NCBI GenBank assembly: GCA_016840085.1
Contig: JAEOTA010000056.1
Span: 1 to 64,000, forward strand
Length of the DNA: 64,000 bases
Reading direction: 5' to 3'
From: Promethearchaeota archaeon
GTDB lineage: Archaea > Asgardarchaeota > Lokiarchaeia > Sigyniarchaeales > SOKP01
The first letter of the stretch is position 1; each line of letters starts with the position of its first letter. This document shows positions 54,987 through 63,585 of this stretch, piece after piece. A program made the translations under genes and the position numbers. The notes below the pieces were generated by a model, which worked only from the letters and a program-made list of their open reading frames with translations, was not told the DNA's origin and ran no database searches.

Positions 54987-56108
54987 TTATATCAAATCAG
55001 GTGTGATGCCCTCTTTAAAATATCTGGCTCGAGTTATCCAATTGTCTGAGAATTCTGGAATCATGGCCAGAATAGAACCACCAATCCAAACGGAAAATGT
55101 CCTTTCTTGAGGAGCAATAATTCTGAGGGACTGATCTTTTTTCTTCCTCCTAGCCAACTCCAATTCTAATTCTTGATATATACGTGATTTTAGATTAGGG
55201 AACATTGAAGATCCTCCAGATAGAAATATGTTGTTTAATAATTCTGGACGAATATCTAAATCACAAGCTCCAATCACATCTATTATAGCAACGGGTAATG
55301 AGTCTTCCTCTAATTCTGAAGAAGGGTTAAATAAGAGCTCTGGTACAATAAATCTTTCTTTATTCAAAGAAATAGTGGAGCCATCGGGTAAGGAATATTC
55401 CTTTTCATACTGTTCACTTCTTCTTAGGTCTTCTTTATAATCTAGCGATACAAAACAAGCCTTTTCCTTTAATACTCGAACTAGTTCTCGTCTTATAGAT
55501 GAATCTACAGACCATCCAATTGATTCTAATGTTTGTTCCATATACCGAGTTAAGACTCTTCCTCCTATGTCCAAAATCTTTACTGCATGTTCTAATTTAT
55601 AGCCTTCATAAATTGGAACAATTCTGGTATTACTATCACCAATTTCAATAATTAAGCCTGTTTGAAATCCTCCTGAATATAGAGTCAACATAGAATCAAG
55701 TACAGGATAAAAAGCCATGCATTGATACTGCTCTAAGAAAAGTTCAAAAATTTTTTTTAAATCTTTATACGGAAATAAAGGGTGTACAGCAAATAATACA
55801 TGCACCAAAGTGGGATCTACTCTCAAATTATAAAAAATATAATCAATAATGTTTTCAAAACGTGCCCAATCTATAATCATCCCTCGTTCTATAGGATGAG
55901 AAATCTTATATAAACCAATTGATTGAATTTCATCACCAACATAGATTTCATTTTCTCGAGATTCATTTGTTACATAATCAATCCCTACACTTTGGTATTT
56001 GGGCTGCCCAACCATCGTTAAAAATACTTGGCTAGGTGAATCTTCTCCTGCAAATCCGATCTTTGAACTAAACTGACCTATATCTAAAACAACAGTAAGA
56101 TTTCCCAT
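54987..56108 (-). CDS. Actin-family protein (Asgard actin homologue)
   Basis: 373 residues, nearly the same length as eukaryotic actin, and alignable along its whole length. V-V-L-D-I-G-Q-F-S-S-K-I-G-F-A-G-E-D is phosphate loop 1 (D-N-G-S-G in actin is changed), Y-V-G-D-E-I-Q-S the subdomain-2 start, I-S-H-P-I-E-R-G-M-I-I-D-W the region around the methylated histidine (R here). G-D-S-N-T-R-I-V-P-I-Y-E-G-Y is phosphate loop 2, I-F-L-S-G-G-S-S-M-F-P the adenosine motif, and R-T-F-S-V-W-I-G-G-S-I-L-A near the end is almost identical to actin. The altered loop 1 marks it as a divergent actin or actin-related protein. Expected ATP-driven filament or complex formation. Confidence 0.93.
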   Translation of the reverse strand: MGNLTVVLDIGQFSSKIGFAGEDSPSQVFLTMVGQPKYQSVGIDYVTNESRENEIYVGDEIQSIGLYKISHPIERGMIIDWARFENIIDYIFYNLRVDPTLVHVLFAVHPLFPYKDLKKIFELFLEQYQCMAFYPVLDSMLTLYSGGFQTGLIIEIGDSNTRIVPIYEGYKLEHAVKILDIGGRVLTRYMEQTLESIGWSVDSSIRRELVRVLKEKACFVSLDYKEDLRRSEQYEKEYSLPDGSTISLNKERFIVPELLFNPSSELEEDSLPVAIIDVIGACDLDIRPELLNNIFLSGGSSMFPNLKSRIYQELELELARRKKKDQSLRIIAPQERTFSVWIGGSILAMIPEFSDNWITRARYFKEGITPDLI

Positions 56109-56200
56109 AATTTATATTAATTCAAATTTCTTTTTTGTTAAATAGCCTAAAGACCAATATTTAATATATTATTATACTAATTCAAAAATATTATTTACTT

Positions 56201-56947
56201 TTATACTAATAAAATTTTTAGTGGAGTATATGTAGTTTCCGGCATGAATGCTTCCCCATATTCGCTATTAATCTCATTCCCTCGTAAAATAGCAGTGTCT
56301 TTTGCCCAATCTAAAACGCGTTCTAAAACTTCTTTTTGAGAAATATATACACGATTAAAAATTTCTTTTTTACGTTCCCAGGTCTCAGTAATATCTACAA
56401 TTACAAATACAGATCCTTCAATATATTGAAATTTGCATGATGGGGATTCATAATAATAAACTCCATAAGGTTTCCATTCTCTTCCATGACCTCCGTAAGC
56501 TTTCCCGGTAGAACAATGATAAATTGCTTCTCTTACTACAAATGATAAATTTCGATGCACTCTATGAAAATCTGTATAATGAGGTAATAAAATTACTTGA
56601 GGTTTGTAATCTCTTATCAAATTCGTAATTTCTGCAATTTTTTCTCTTTCTCTCTCTAAATTTGAATAATTTAATTCTATAATTTCACATTTTAAAATTT
56701 CCTTTATAAAATCTAGTTCTTTTTCTCTCTGAGATGATATTGTTTCTTTATCCCGTTGTTTAGCATAACCACCTAATCCCCTAGTAGCTATAACAATAAC
56801 AATTTCAGAACCAAGATCTTGATATTTTAAAATTGTTCCACCACAAGAAATTAATTCATCATCAGGATGTCCTGCAAAGACAATTACTTTTTTTGGTATA
56901 ATTACAGGAAGCTTATCTTCACATATCAAAAATGAATTTTCTGGCAT
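56201..56947 (-). CDS. PIG-L/LmbE-family deacetylase
   Basis: 248 residues. V-F-A-G-H-P-D-D-E-L-I-S-C-G-G-T is the zinc motif (A-H-P-D-D-E), and L-P-H-Y-T-D-F-H-R-V-H-R-N-L carries the third ligand. Family enzymes remove N-acetyl groups from sugars (GlcNAc-inositol, bacillithiol precursors). In an archaeon with inositol lipids a glycolipid substrate is possible. It lies between the actin and proline-rich genes, all on one strand. Confidence 0.93.
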   Translation of the reverse strand: MPENSFLICEDKLPVIIPKKVIVFAGHPDDELISCGGTILKYQDLGSEIVIVIATRGLGGYAKQRDKETISSQREKELDFIKEILKCEIIELNYSNLEREREKIAEITNLIRDYKPQVILLPHYTDFHRVHRNLSFVVREAIYHCSTGKAYGGHGREWKPYGVYYYESPSCKFQYIEGSVFVIVDITETWERKKEIFNRVYISQKEVLERVLDWAKDTAILRGNEINSEYGEAFMPETTYTPLKILLV

Positions 56948-57148
56948 TTAATATTAATTTTATCTTAAATATAAAAAACTTTGTTGAATTTCTATTTGAA
57001 GTTCATATTGAGAATTTAGGATCTACTTCTTAAATTTTAAAGCTACAATAATAAGTAATAAAAAGGAAGAGAAAAAGTATCTTAAGTTTCTATTCTACAA
57101 TTTGATTCTCTCAATAGAATGTATAATTCTACCCAATTAAGGATTTAG

Positions 57149-57871
57149 CTATTCTCCTCTCATGATCTTCTTCAATCTATTTAACTCATCGAGCATTTCA
57201 TCTCTAAGAGATCCTAAACCACCGCCTACTTGAGGAGCAGCTGCAGGTGCTGTAGGAGCTGCTGTGCCAGGAGGTCTTGGCGGTCCGCCACTAGGAGCTG
57301 TGGCAGGTGGTGCAGTTGGAGCGACAGGTCTTTTTGCAAATGTTGGTGCTTTTGGTGGACCACCACCAGCTGGAACTTTAGGGGGACCTCCACCTGAAGG
57401 AGGTAGTTTAGGGGCGGGTGGCAAATTACCACGCTTAGGGGGACCGCCACCAGGAGGTGCTTTAGGAGGACCTCCACTAGGGGGTGCCTTTGGAGGACCA
57501 CCACCAGGTGGCGCTTTAGGAGGACTACCACCACTTGGAGGAGCAGGGGTAGCTGTCAGACTGGGGGGAGGTGGAGCTGCTGCTGAAGCCTCAGATGGAA
57601 CTCCTCCGCTTAATAAGGAAAATAATGTGCTAGCTGCGGCTGTTTTAGCAGTATCAGGGGTTGCTGCTGCTACTATTTTTTTAGAGGAAGTACTTACTGT
57701 TTGAACTTCTTCTACAGTAATATCTTTTAAATCCTTCTGGGCTTTAGCTAAAGACTTGATAAAATCATTAATTCCTTTTACAGACTCCTCAAGATCATCA
57801 GCTAAAGAAGTTAGACCTTTTTTCATAAAATTAATAACGCGTTCGATTTTTTTTTGCTCTTTTGAAACCAC
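57149..57871 (-). CDS. Proline-rich protein with N- and C-terminal helices
   Basis: 240 residues. Residues 1-60 are a helical, coiled-coil-like segment (E-R-V-I-N-F-M-K-K-G-L-T-S-L-A-D-D-L-E-E). Residues about 95-215 are proline-rich, with P-P-P-P and many repeats of G-G-G-P-P-K-A-P-P or S-G-G-P-P-K-A-P-P. A short C-terminal helix follows (S-L-R-D-E-M-L-D-E-L-N-R-L-K-K-I-M). The region's DNA is far GC-richer than its surroundings because of Pro/Gly/Ala codons. The organisation resembles eukaryotic poly-Pro actin assembly factors (VASP/WASP), whose proline tracts bind profilin; the actin gene is two genes downstream on the same strand. That link is inference. Confidence 0.75.
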   Translation of the reverse strand: MVSKEQKKIERVINFMKKGLTSLADDLEESVKGINDFIKSLAKAQKDLKDITVEEVQTVSTSSKKIVAAATPDTAKTAAASTLFSLLSGGVPSEASAAAPPPPSLTATPAPPSGGSPPKAPPGGGPPKAPPSGGPPKAPPGGGPPKRGNLPPAPKLPPSGGGPPKVPAGGGPPKAPTFAKRPVAPTAPPATAPSGGPPRPPGTAAPTAPAAAPQVGGGLGSLRDEMLDELNRLKKIMRGE

Positions 57872-58231
57872 GTCTTACTCAATTCCTCTAATATTATTGA
57901 AAGTTTGATAAAAAGTTATTATTACTAGTAATAATCTAATATTTTAATTATATAATAAATTAATATGTATTTATATTTTTATTCCATTCTTGAATGAACT
58001 TTTAATTTGAACTAACCAGTATTTCTGAAAAAACGTTAATTATTAAAAAACCTAAACTAATAATATTATATAACATATTTCATTAGTAATTTTTAAATTA
58101 ATTACATTATAAATTCAAAAAAAAAATAAGACATAACTAAAATTTTTGCATTGGTGATTAAATATTCCTAAAAGAGAGCTCTTCATAATAGACTTAACAC
58201 TCCGTTAGGTTTGTGAAAAAAGGGTATATGA
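57872..58231. other. AT-rich intergenic region, no gene seen
   Basis: No convincing ORF or structured RNA. It holds the probable promoter of the proline-rich gene on its left side (AT tracts at 57900-57970) and repeated AATAAT/TTAATAT words. The last 90 bases are less AT-rich and lead into the odd ORF at 58232. Confidence 0.5.
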
Positions 58232-58264
58232 AATAGTAAACGAGCTCAAAATACCACTGTTCCA

Positions 58265-58498
58265 TTGAGATCTCCTCATTTTACATTTGGAGTGGACATT
58301 GACGAGCGCGTTTATGATAAGGTTACTTTCAGTACGGGATCGGCGATCGCATCCGTCATTTTCAAATTTGAAGAGGATGAATCTGTAATCCGAGGATTCC
58401 TCGGTCTTGCTGAATACTTTCATACTGTTGTAATTAAGCGTAAGGACGAGTTTTTCATTCCTCATGCGTCTATATTGTTCCGTTTGATTAGCGCTTAA
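58265..58498 (+). CDS. Small ORF with atypical codon use, start unclear
   Basis: 77 codons from a TTG at 58265, though the frame is open from 58232 (N-S-K-R-A-Q-N-T-T-V-P-L) without an ATG. The residues (F-G-V-D-I-D-E-R-V-Y-D-K-V-T-F, then I-K-R-K-D-E-F-F-I-P) look like a genuine soluble protein. Codons are C/G-ending far more often (GAC, GAG, CGC, ATC, TCC, GTC, GCG) than in neighbours. Either recent transfer, strong expression bias, or a gene whose start has been mutated (an ATG at 58228 runs straight into TAG). No family recognised. Confidence 0.5.
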   Translation: MRSPHFTFGVDIDERVYDKVTFSTGSAIASVIFKFEEDESVIRGFLGLAEYFHTVVIKRKDEFFIPHASILFRLISA

Positions 58499-58556
58499 AA
58501 TTTATTTTTTTTTACTTTTATTTTATAGATTACTAATTTTATAAACGTACTACTAA

Positions 58557-59273
58557 TTAAGTCTCATTTATACTGGAGATATAATAATTTGAATTATTAA
58601 TCATTTCCAATACTTCAGTCTCAGGCACATCATACCAATTTTTATAGGCATCTGCGACAGCAAACCATAGAACATCCCTAATATTAGGACAAAATAAATC
58701 ATCAACTCCCTTCTCAACCACCCTCACAGTTCTCAGAGGAGCTGTCGGAACTGCAACAAAAACTTTCGAGGGATTATATTTTTTTATCATATTAAGCGCT
58801 GCTAACATTGTAAAACCCGAAGCTAAACCATCATCAAGAAGGAATATATATTTATTTTCAATATTTTTTTCGTAAAAATCCTCTGAAATCGAAGTTTTAT
58901 CATAGAACTTTAACCTATCACTTATTTCTTCCTTAGTTAAAACAATAGAATCTTTTATTGCTTTTCCCGATAAGCTAAGCTGATTTAATAACGGTTTATT
59001 AATTAAAATTGTACCATCTGTAGTTACAGCTCCAAATCCTGCTTCTGTATTATACGGAATCTTAATTTTTCGAACTATTAAAATATCATATTTAATGTTA
59101 AGTTTAGAGCAAAAACCCTCTGCAACAGGCACACCACCATTAGGAATCGCAAAACAAAAAAATTGAATATTATTTTCAAGAATACGATCTTTAAAAGAAT
59201 TTCTTTCTTTTAGCACAAAATCCGCTAAAATTTCTCCTGCTTCAAATCTAGAGTCATATCTAATGAATTTCAT
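58557..59273 (-). CDS. Phosphoribosyltransferase-like protein
   Basis: 238 residues. I-F-L-L-D-D-G-L-A-S-G-F-T-M is the PRPP-binding motif (D-D-G-x-A-T/S-G). F-A-I-P-N-G-G-V-P-V-A-E-G-F and L-I-V-R-K-I-K-I-P-Y-N-T-E-A-G-F-G-A-V form the usual start of the predicted phosphoribosyltransferase family near dienelactone hydrolase-like fusions (PF00156 type). V-A-V-P-T-A-P follows. Base or acceptor unknown. ATG at 59273. Confidence 0.88.
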   Translation of the reverse strand: MKFIRYDSRFEAGEILADFVLKERNSFKDRILENNIQFFCFAIPNGGVPVAEGFCSKLNIKYDILIVRKIKIPYNTEAGFGAVTTDGTILINKPLLNQLSLSGKAIKDSIVLTKEEISDRLKFYDKTSISEDFYEKNIENKYIFLLDDGLASGFTMLAALNMIKKYNPSKVFVAVPTAPLRTVRVVEKGVDDLFCPNIRDVLWFAVADAYKNWYDVPETEVLEMINNSNYYISSINET

Positions 59274-59386
59274 TATTATTAATAGTTATGTTAAACAATA
59301 ATATAAAAATTATAGTTCTAAAAATCAAACACTTGAAATTATAACAGTTTTTGTGTAAAAAACTGAGCGTAGAAATATAAAATAAA

Positions 59387-59394
59387 TTTAAATA
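59387..59394 (+). promoter_or_regulatory. Candidate TATA box for the repeat surface-protein gene
   Basis: TTTAAATA, archaeal box A, 79 bases before the ATG at 59466. A start site near 59418 would leave a leader of about 48 bases that contains GAGG at 59457-59460. Confidence 0.45.
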
Positions 59395-59465
59395 GTTGAA
59401 TTAGAATAATTAATATAAAATTGTATTTCTAATAACAAGGATAAAAAAATAAAATTGAGGAAAAC

Positions 59466-61184
59466 ATGAAAAAAGCTAGTTTATTTGCTGCTTTAATATT
59501 AGTTACATTATTTTTAATTCCTTTTGGAACTTTAACTGTAGCACAACCAACTAGTTATATTGGAATAGAAGAAGATAAAGAATACGAATGGAGAATCAAT
59601 TTAAATATAGACGGTTTGAACGCATACATGCATAATATTGAGGGGTTATTAACTGACTTACAAACTAAAGTATCAGAATTGAACTTATCCGGCTACGAAT
59701 CCCTAACTATTCCAGAAGCTATGGAAACTTTTGCTCATGAAATGCTTTCAAGTTTATTGCCTTCAAACTGGGAAGCTTTAAACATATCAACATTATTCCA
59801 CAAATCTGTTGAACATTTCATAATTGAATTTAACTCAACATTTCTTTCGGGAATGATCCCTTCTAATTGGAAATCACTAGAATATGATGCGTTTATAGAT
59901 TATATAATTGATGGTCTTAATAATACGTTACCTTCAGGATGGGAAGAGTGCCCAGTTCCAGAATTAATCAAGCTTGCTGTAAATGAATTTAACAGTTCAC
60001 TTTTATTCGGACTACTGCCTACAGGATGGGAAGATTTCACATTAAAAGAAATATTTGATCATGTAATACAAGAAGCAATTCCCGAATTAAAAAAGAGTTT
60101 CATAACCTATAAGATGATATCTCAGATGATAGAAATGATACTAATGGATTTACCATCTGAAGTAGTAGATTATTCAATTGACGACCTTCTACCCATAGTT
60201 TTACCTAGCAACGTGACAGATTTAAATCTTACATCCTTACGTGAATCTATTTGGTATTTTTTCAATAGTACTATGCCAACAGGTTGGGAATCTAAGAATA
60301 TTTCTACATTAATTGATTATCAAATTGAAGCAATTAATTACACTTTACCTCCAGGGTTCGATGAAGCAAATATATCAACCATTATAACATGGGGGATAGA
60401 TGGATTAATGGAAAATGCTACAAATAGCGTGCCTCCAGAATTATTACCTTATGGTTGGGAGAATATGACAATATCAGATTTAGCTATTGCATTGATTGAG
60501 GAGGGTAAAACCCAATGGACAGATATAGTTTTACCACAATGGGAAACTCTCAAGCAAACCTCTGAGTTTGCAGATTATTTTCCCGATAAAATTGGTTTAA
60601 GACTCGCTATTGATCAGATCGGATCAGAAATAGAAGCCTATGTGGGTGGGCCAAAAGCATCCCCTATTGAGATGACAGCTTATATCAGTATTGATATGGA
60701 AAACTGGATAACTCTTGAAGAATTGATTTCTAATCTTACAGGACCAGTTTCTACATCTGAACCTTTAAATTATGAAGAAAATTATACATACACATCCCCT
60801 TTTGAATTTCTTCTTAATTTTTCATATATTCCATACATAGTGGATCCATCGACTTATTCAGATGGGCAATTAGCATTATTGGATCAAGTAGTATTTACAG
60901 GAGGTTTCATCGTAGCAACAAATTATGATTGGGAAAATATTACAACTGATACGGCAATTGAAATCCAAGGAAATGTAGATGCGTTTGAGTTCTCAGCAGA
61001 ATGGAATGATTACGGTCTTCTTAAACAAGCAACTTTAAAGGCAGATGGAAAAACTGCAGTTTCTATTAATTTATTTGAAGAAGTAACAGAAATTCCGGGA
61101 TATGAAATGACAACATTTATTATAGTTATTCCAATAGCTATTGTCGGTTTAATTTATTATATAAGGAAAAAAAACATTAGGTAA
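59466..61184 (+). CDS. Secreted PSGWE-repeat protein with C-terminal IPGY anchor
   Basis: 572 residues. A signal peptide (L-F-A-A-L-I-L-V-T-L-F-L-I-P, cleaved perhaps after A-Q-P) leads to about ten imperfect 30-35 residue repeats between residues 70 and 350. Each opens L-P-S/T-G/N-W-E, then a short strand, then a helix with N-x-T/S glycosylation-type sites (for example L-P-T-G-W-E-D-F-T-L, P-T-G-W-E-S-K-N-I-S-T-L-I). A beta-rich domain follows (375-540). The end is T-E-I-P-G-Y-E, a hydrophobic helix, then I-R-K-K-N-I-R. GAGG six bases ahead of the ATG. A cell-surface protein of unknown binding function. Confidence 0.85.
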   Translation: MKKASLFAALILVTLFLIPFGTLTVAQPTSYIGIEEDKEYEWRINLNIDGLNAYMHNIEGLLTDLQTKVSELNLSGYESLTIPEAMETFAHEMLSSLLPSNWEALNISTLFHKSVEHFIIEFNSTFLSGMIPSNWKSLEYDAFIDYIIDGLNNTLPSGWEECPVPELIKLAVNEFNSSLLFGLLPTGWEDFTLKEIFDHVIQEAIPELKKSFITYKMISQMIEMILMDLPSEVVDYSIDDLLPIVLPSNVTDLNLTSLRESIWYFFNSTMPTGWESKNISTLIDYQIEAINYTLPPGFDEANISTIITWGIDGLMENATNSVPPELLPYGWENMTISDLAIALIEEGKTQWTDIVLPQWETLKQTSEFADYFPDKIGLRLAIDQIGSEIEAYVGGPKASPIEMTAYISIDMENWITLEELISNLTGPVSTSEPLNYEENYTYTSPFEFLLNFSYIPYIVDPSTYSDGQLALLDQVVFTGGFIVATNYDWENITTDTAIEIQGNVDAFEFSAEWNDYGLLKQATLKADGKTAVSINLFEEVTEIPGYEMTTFIIVIPIAIVGLIYYIRKKNIR

Positions 61185-61256
61185 ATTAAAAATCTAAAAA
61201 TTTTTTTTTATTTTTGCTTTCTTAAAATTGATTAGAATTTAGAGTTTAGAATTTAG

Positions 61257-61535
61257 ATGAATTTCGCAGAATCAATCCTTTTTTTACTTATGATTGTACT
61301 ATTTTTATCATCTTTGAAATCAAATACCTTTTTTATAGTTTTTGGAGCAGCTATTTATTTATTTTTTATTCTGCAATTGGCTTCATTCGACCCCATTGAA
61401 ATTCTTGAAAAAATTGCTAAATATATTGTATTTAATCCTCTAGGTATACTAATATTGTTTATTCCATTAATGCTAAATGCTTTCTTTAACTATTTAAAAT
61501 CGTCTTTAAAGAAGAAAAAAGAAGATACTAGTTGA
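61257..61535 (+). CDS. Small three-TM membrane protein
   Basis: 92 residues with three hydrophobic helices and a K-rich C-terminus (S-L-K-K-K-K-E-D). It lies 72 bases after the surface protein on the same strand and ends 3 bases from the convergent ABC-2-like gene. No family recognised. Confidence 0.55.
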   Translation: MNFAESILFLLMIVLFLSSLKSNTFFIVFGAAIYLFFILQLASFDPIEILEKIAKYIVFNPLGILILFIPLMLNAFFNYLKSSLKKKKEDTS

Positions 61536-61538
61536 TTT

Positions 61539-63191
61539 TCATTCAATTGAATTTAGATTGCGAATTCCGAAAATAAACATAACACTAGCTATAGCTGATG
61601 ATATTCCTAAGCTAATCAAAATAATATAAATTAGTCCTAAATATGGATTTATTATATCTGGCACAGTTGGGATAAATATAAAAAGAGTGAGCAAAAAAGA
61701 ACAAATATGTAATAAAAGAATTAAATAATTATTTGTAATTAGATTTTTTCGACGTTCTTCAAATAAGGGTCTAATACACTGAAATCCTATAGCTTGAAGA
61801 AGGATATTGGTGCTATTTACGATATAAGTAAAGAAAAATAATAAAGAAATAAAGATATCTAATTGAAAAACAAGAGAAAAAAATAATGTCAATACTATAT
61901 CAAAAGAAATTAAGATATACAACATAGAATACAAAAAAGAGTAAAATAACGATTTGGTTCCTTTGGGAGTCTTTTTATAAGCAAATAATAATTCTTTTGA
62001 TCCAATAAAATCATACATTCCTACTAACAAGCCAAAGATTAATCCTCCCATCCAAGCTATAATAATTGCTATAATGTTTTTATTAAAGGTAATTTGAAAA
62101 ATTATGGGAATATTTAATGGTTCTAATGTGAATGAGAAAGCTTGATTTTCAAAAGAAACCATAATAAATATACCAAGAATACTGATCGTTCCAATAATGT
62201 ATATTAATTTTGTTAGATTTTCTCTTTTTCTTAAGAAGGATTTAAACTGGACAACAACTAATTTTTTGTATTTTGTAAGAGTAATCTTTTTAATTAATTT
62301 ATGCGAAAATTTTATCTTTTCAATGAATTTTGAATCTTTCTGTGTTCCCAATCTTAAATCATAAAAAATGTATGCTTTTTTATAAGAAAGATAGAAAACT
62401 AAGATTGGAATTAAAATAGCTAAACTTAGATTTGCCCAAATATTTAAAATATATGAATTTATGTATGTTGGATTAATAGAATATAGAATTATATTTGAAT
62501 ACCAAAAAGAAGGATAAAAAAAGAACCAATTTTTAAATTCTGGATGATTTCTAATAAAGTCAAACACAAAATGAAATATATAAAATATAATAATTACTAA
62601 AACTGCGATTAAAAATAGAGATATATTGCCTAAATTTTTTAATTTTTTGCTGGAAGTAAATTTATGCTCAACCCAATTAGATACAATTGCCCCTATCAAT
62701 GAGCCGAAAATAGATAAGGTAAAAAAACAAAAATAAAAAATCAGATAATGGAAAATATTCATTTGAGGATTTATTTGTAATATTAAAGCTATACCAAATG
62801 GACCAATTATCAAAATAAATACTAAATAAAATGGTAATTGTCCCATAAATTCACCTAAGAATATGTCTCCTGGTCTGGCAGGTGTAGCTAATAATAATTC
62901 TTTTTTATCAATTTCTGCTTTTCTAAAGAGAACAAAGAGAGGATATATTACAGACATAAAAAAAAAAGTTGTAAATGTATATTCAACTAATTGAATAATG
63001 AAATTTTCTAATTGATTTGAAAAATCTTTTATTATTTCTGGAATAATTGCATCAATAATAACGGGTCCTAAGTAAAGTGCCCAGAATAAAGCTAATGAAT
63101 AGATCAAAATGAAATATAGTCTACGATTTGTTCTTAAACGACTAGATTTTAACCGAATTTCACACTTTGCGATTGTTCTCCAAAGATTCAA
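61539..63191 (-). CDS. ABC-2-like multi-TM membrane protein
   Basis: 550 residues with about twelve membrane helices in two halves. R-K-A-E-I-D-K-K-E-L-L-L-A-T-P-A-R-P-G-D-I-F-L-G-E-F is a cytoplasmic loop of the type seen in ABC-2 export permeases (E-L-L-L-x-x-P-x). The second half has G-S-K-E-L-L-F-A-Y-K-K-T-P-K-G at the matching place, showing an internal duplication. No ATPase gene adjoins it here; it may use a remote one. Substrate unknown. Confidence 0.75.
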   Translation of the reverse strand: MNLWRTIAKCEIRLKSSRLRTNRRLYFILIYSLALFWALYLGPVIIDAIIPEIIKDFSNQLENFIIQLVEYTFTTFFFMSVIYPLFVLFRKAEIDKKELLLATPARPGDIFLGEFMGQLPFYLVFILIIGPFGIALILQINPQMNIFHYLIFYFCFFTLSIFGSLIGAIVSNWVEHKFTSSKKLKNLGNISLFLIAVLVIIIFYIFHFVFDFIRNHPEFKNWFFFYPSFWYSNIILYSINPTYINSYILNIWANLSLAILIPILVFYLSYKKAYIFYDLRLGTQKDSKFIEKIKFSHKLIKKITLTKYKKLVVVQFKSFLRKRENLTKLIYIIGTISILGIFIMVSFENQAFSFTLEPLNIPIIFQITFNKNIIAIIIAWMGGLIFGLLVGMYDFIGSKELLFAYKKTPKGTKSLFYSFLYSMLYILISFDIVLTLFFSLVFQLDIFISLLFFFTYIVNSTNILLQAIGFQCIRPLFEERRKNLITNNYLILLLHICSFLLTLFIFIPTVPDIINPYLGLIYIILISLGISSAIASVMFIFGIRNLNSIE

Positions 63192-63585
63192 CTGATCTAT
63201 TCTCTTTAATTTTATTAAAATAGTCTTTTCTATAATAATAAGATTATTCGGTAAATAACTTTAATATTTAGATAAAGGTATGCATTTGATTATTCCCATC
63301 TAAAATTGACTGTGGTAAATATAAAAGCTTAAATAGTTAAAAAACTTAAATAGTTATCTAAAAAGCTATAAATTATAATTAAATAATAGCTAAATATTTA
63401 ATTTTTTCTATACAACACACAAAATATATTGATAATTTAACAATAAAAAAAAAAAATTAGTTGCACCTAAAATTTAAATATGAAGAGAAATAATTTAATT
63501 AAGAAGTTAAATAAATAATAAAATATCTTAAAAAAATGCTTCAAAAAGATAATATTAATTCAATGGATTCTGATGAGGATGGTAG
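63192..63585. other. AT-rich intergenic promoter region
   Basis: Divergent leader between the ABC-2-like and MgtE-like genes. It has a short direct repeat CTTAAATAGTTA (63329-63340 and again at 63345-63356), which contains TTAAATA box-A-like words, and long A/T runs. A 126-base frame from the ATG at 63536 overlaps the next gene's start in another frame and is not supported. Confidence 0.5.

Noticed and set aside
57264..57704. Plus-strand open frame of 146 codons, G/P-rich
   Set aside because: It is the antisense of the Pro/Gly-rich repeat region of the minus-strand gene; GC-rich repeats keep several frames open. The minus frame has helical ends and a sensible start.
58205..58465. Minus-strand frame opposite the small ORF at 58265-58498
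   Set aside because: Composition is unlike a folded protein and the plus frame reads better, though neither is certain.
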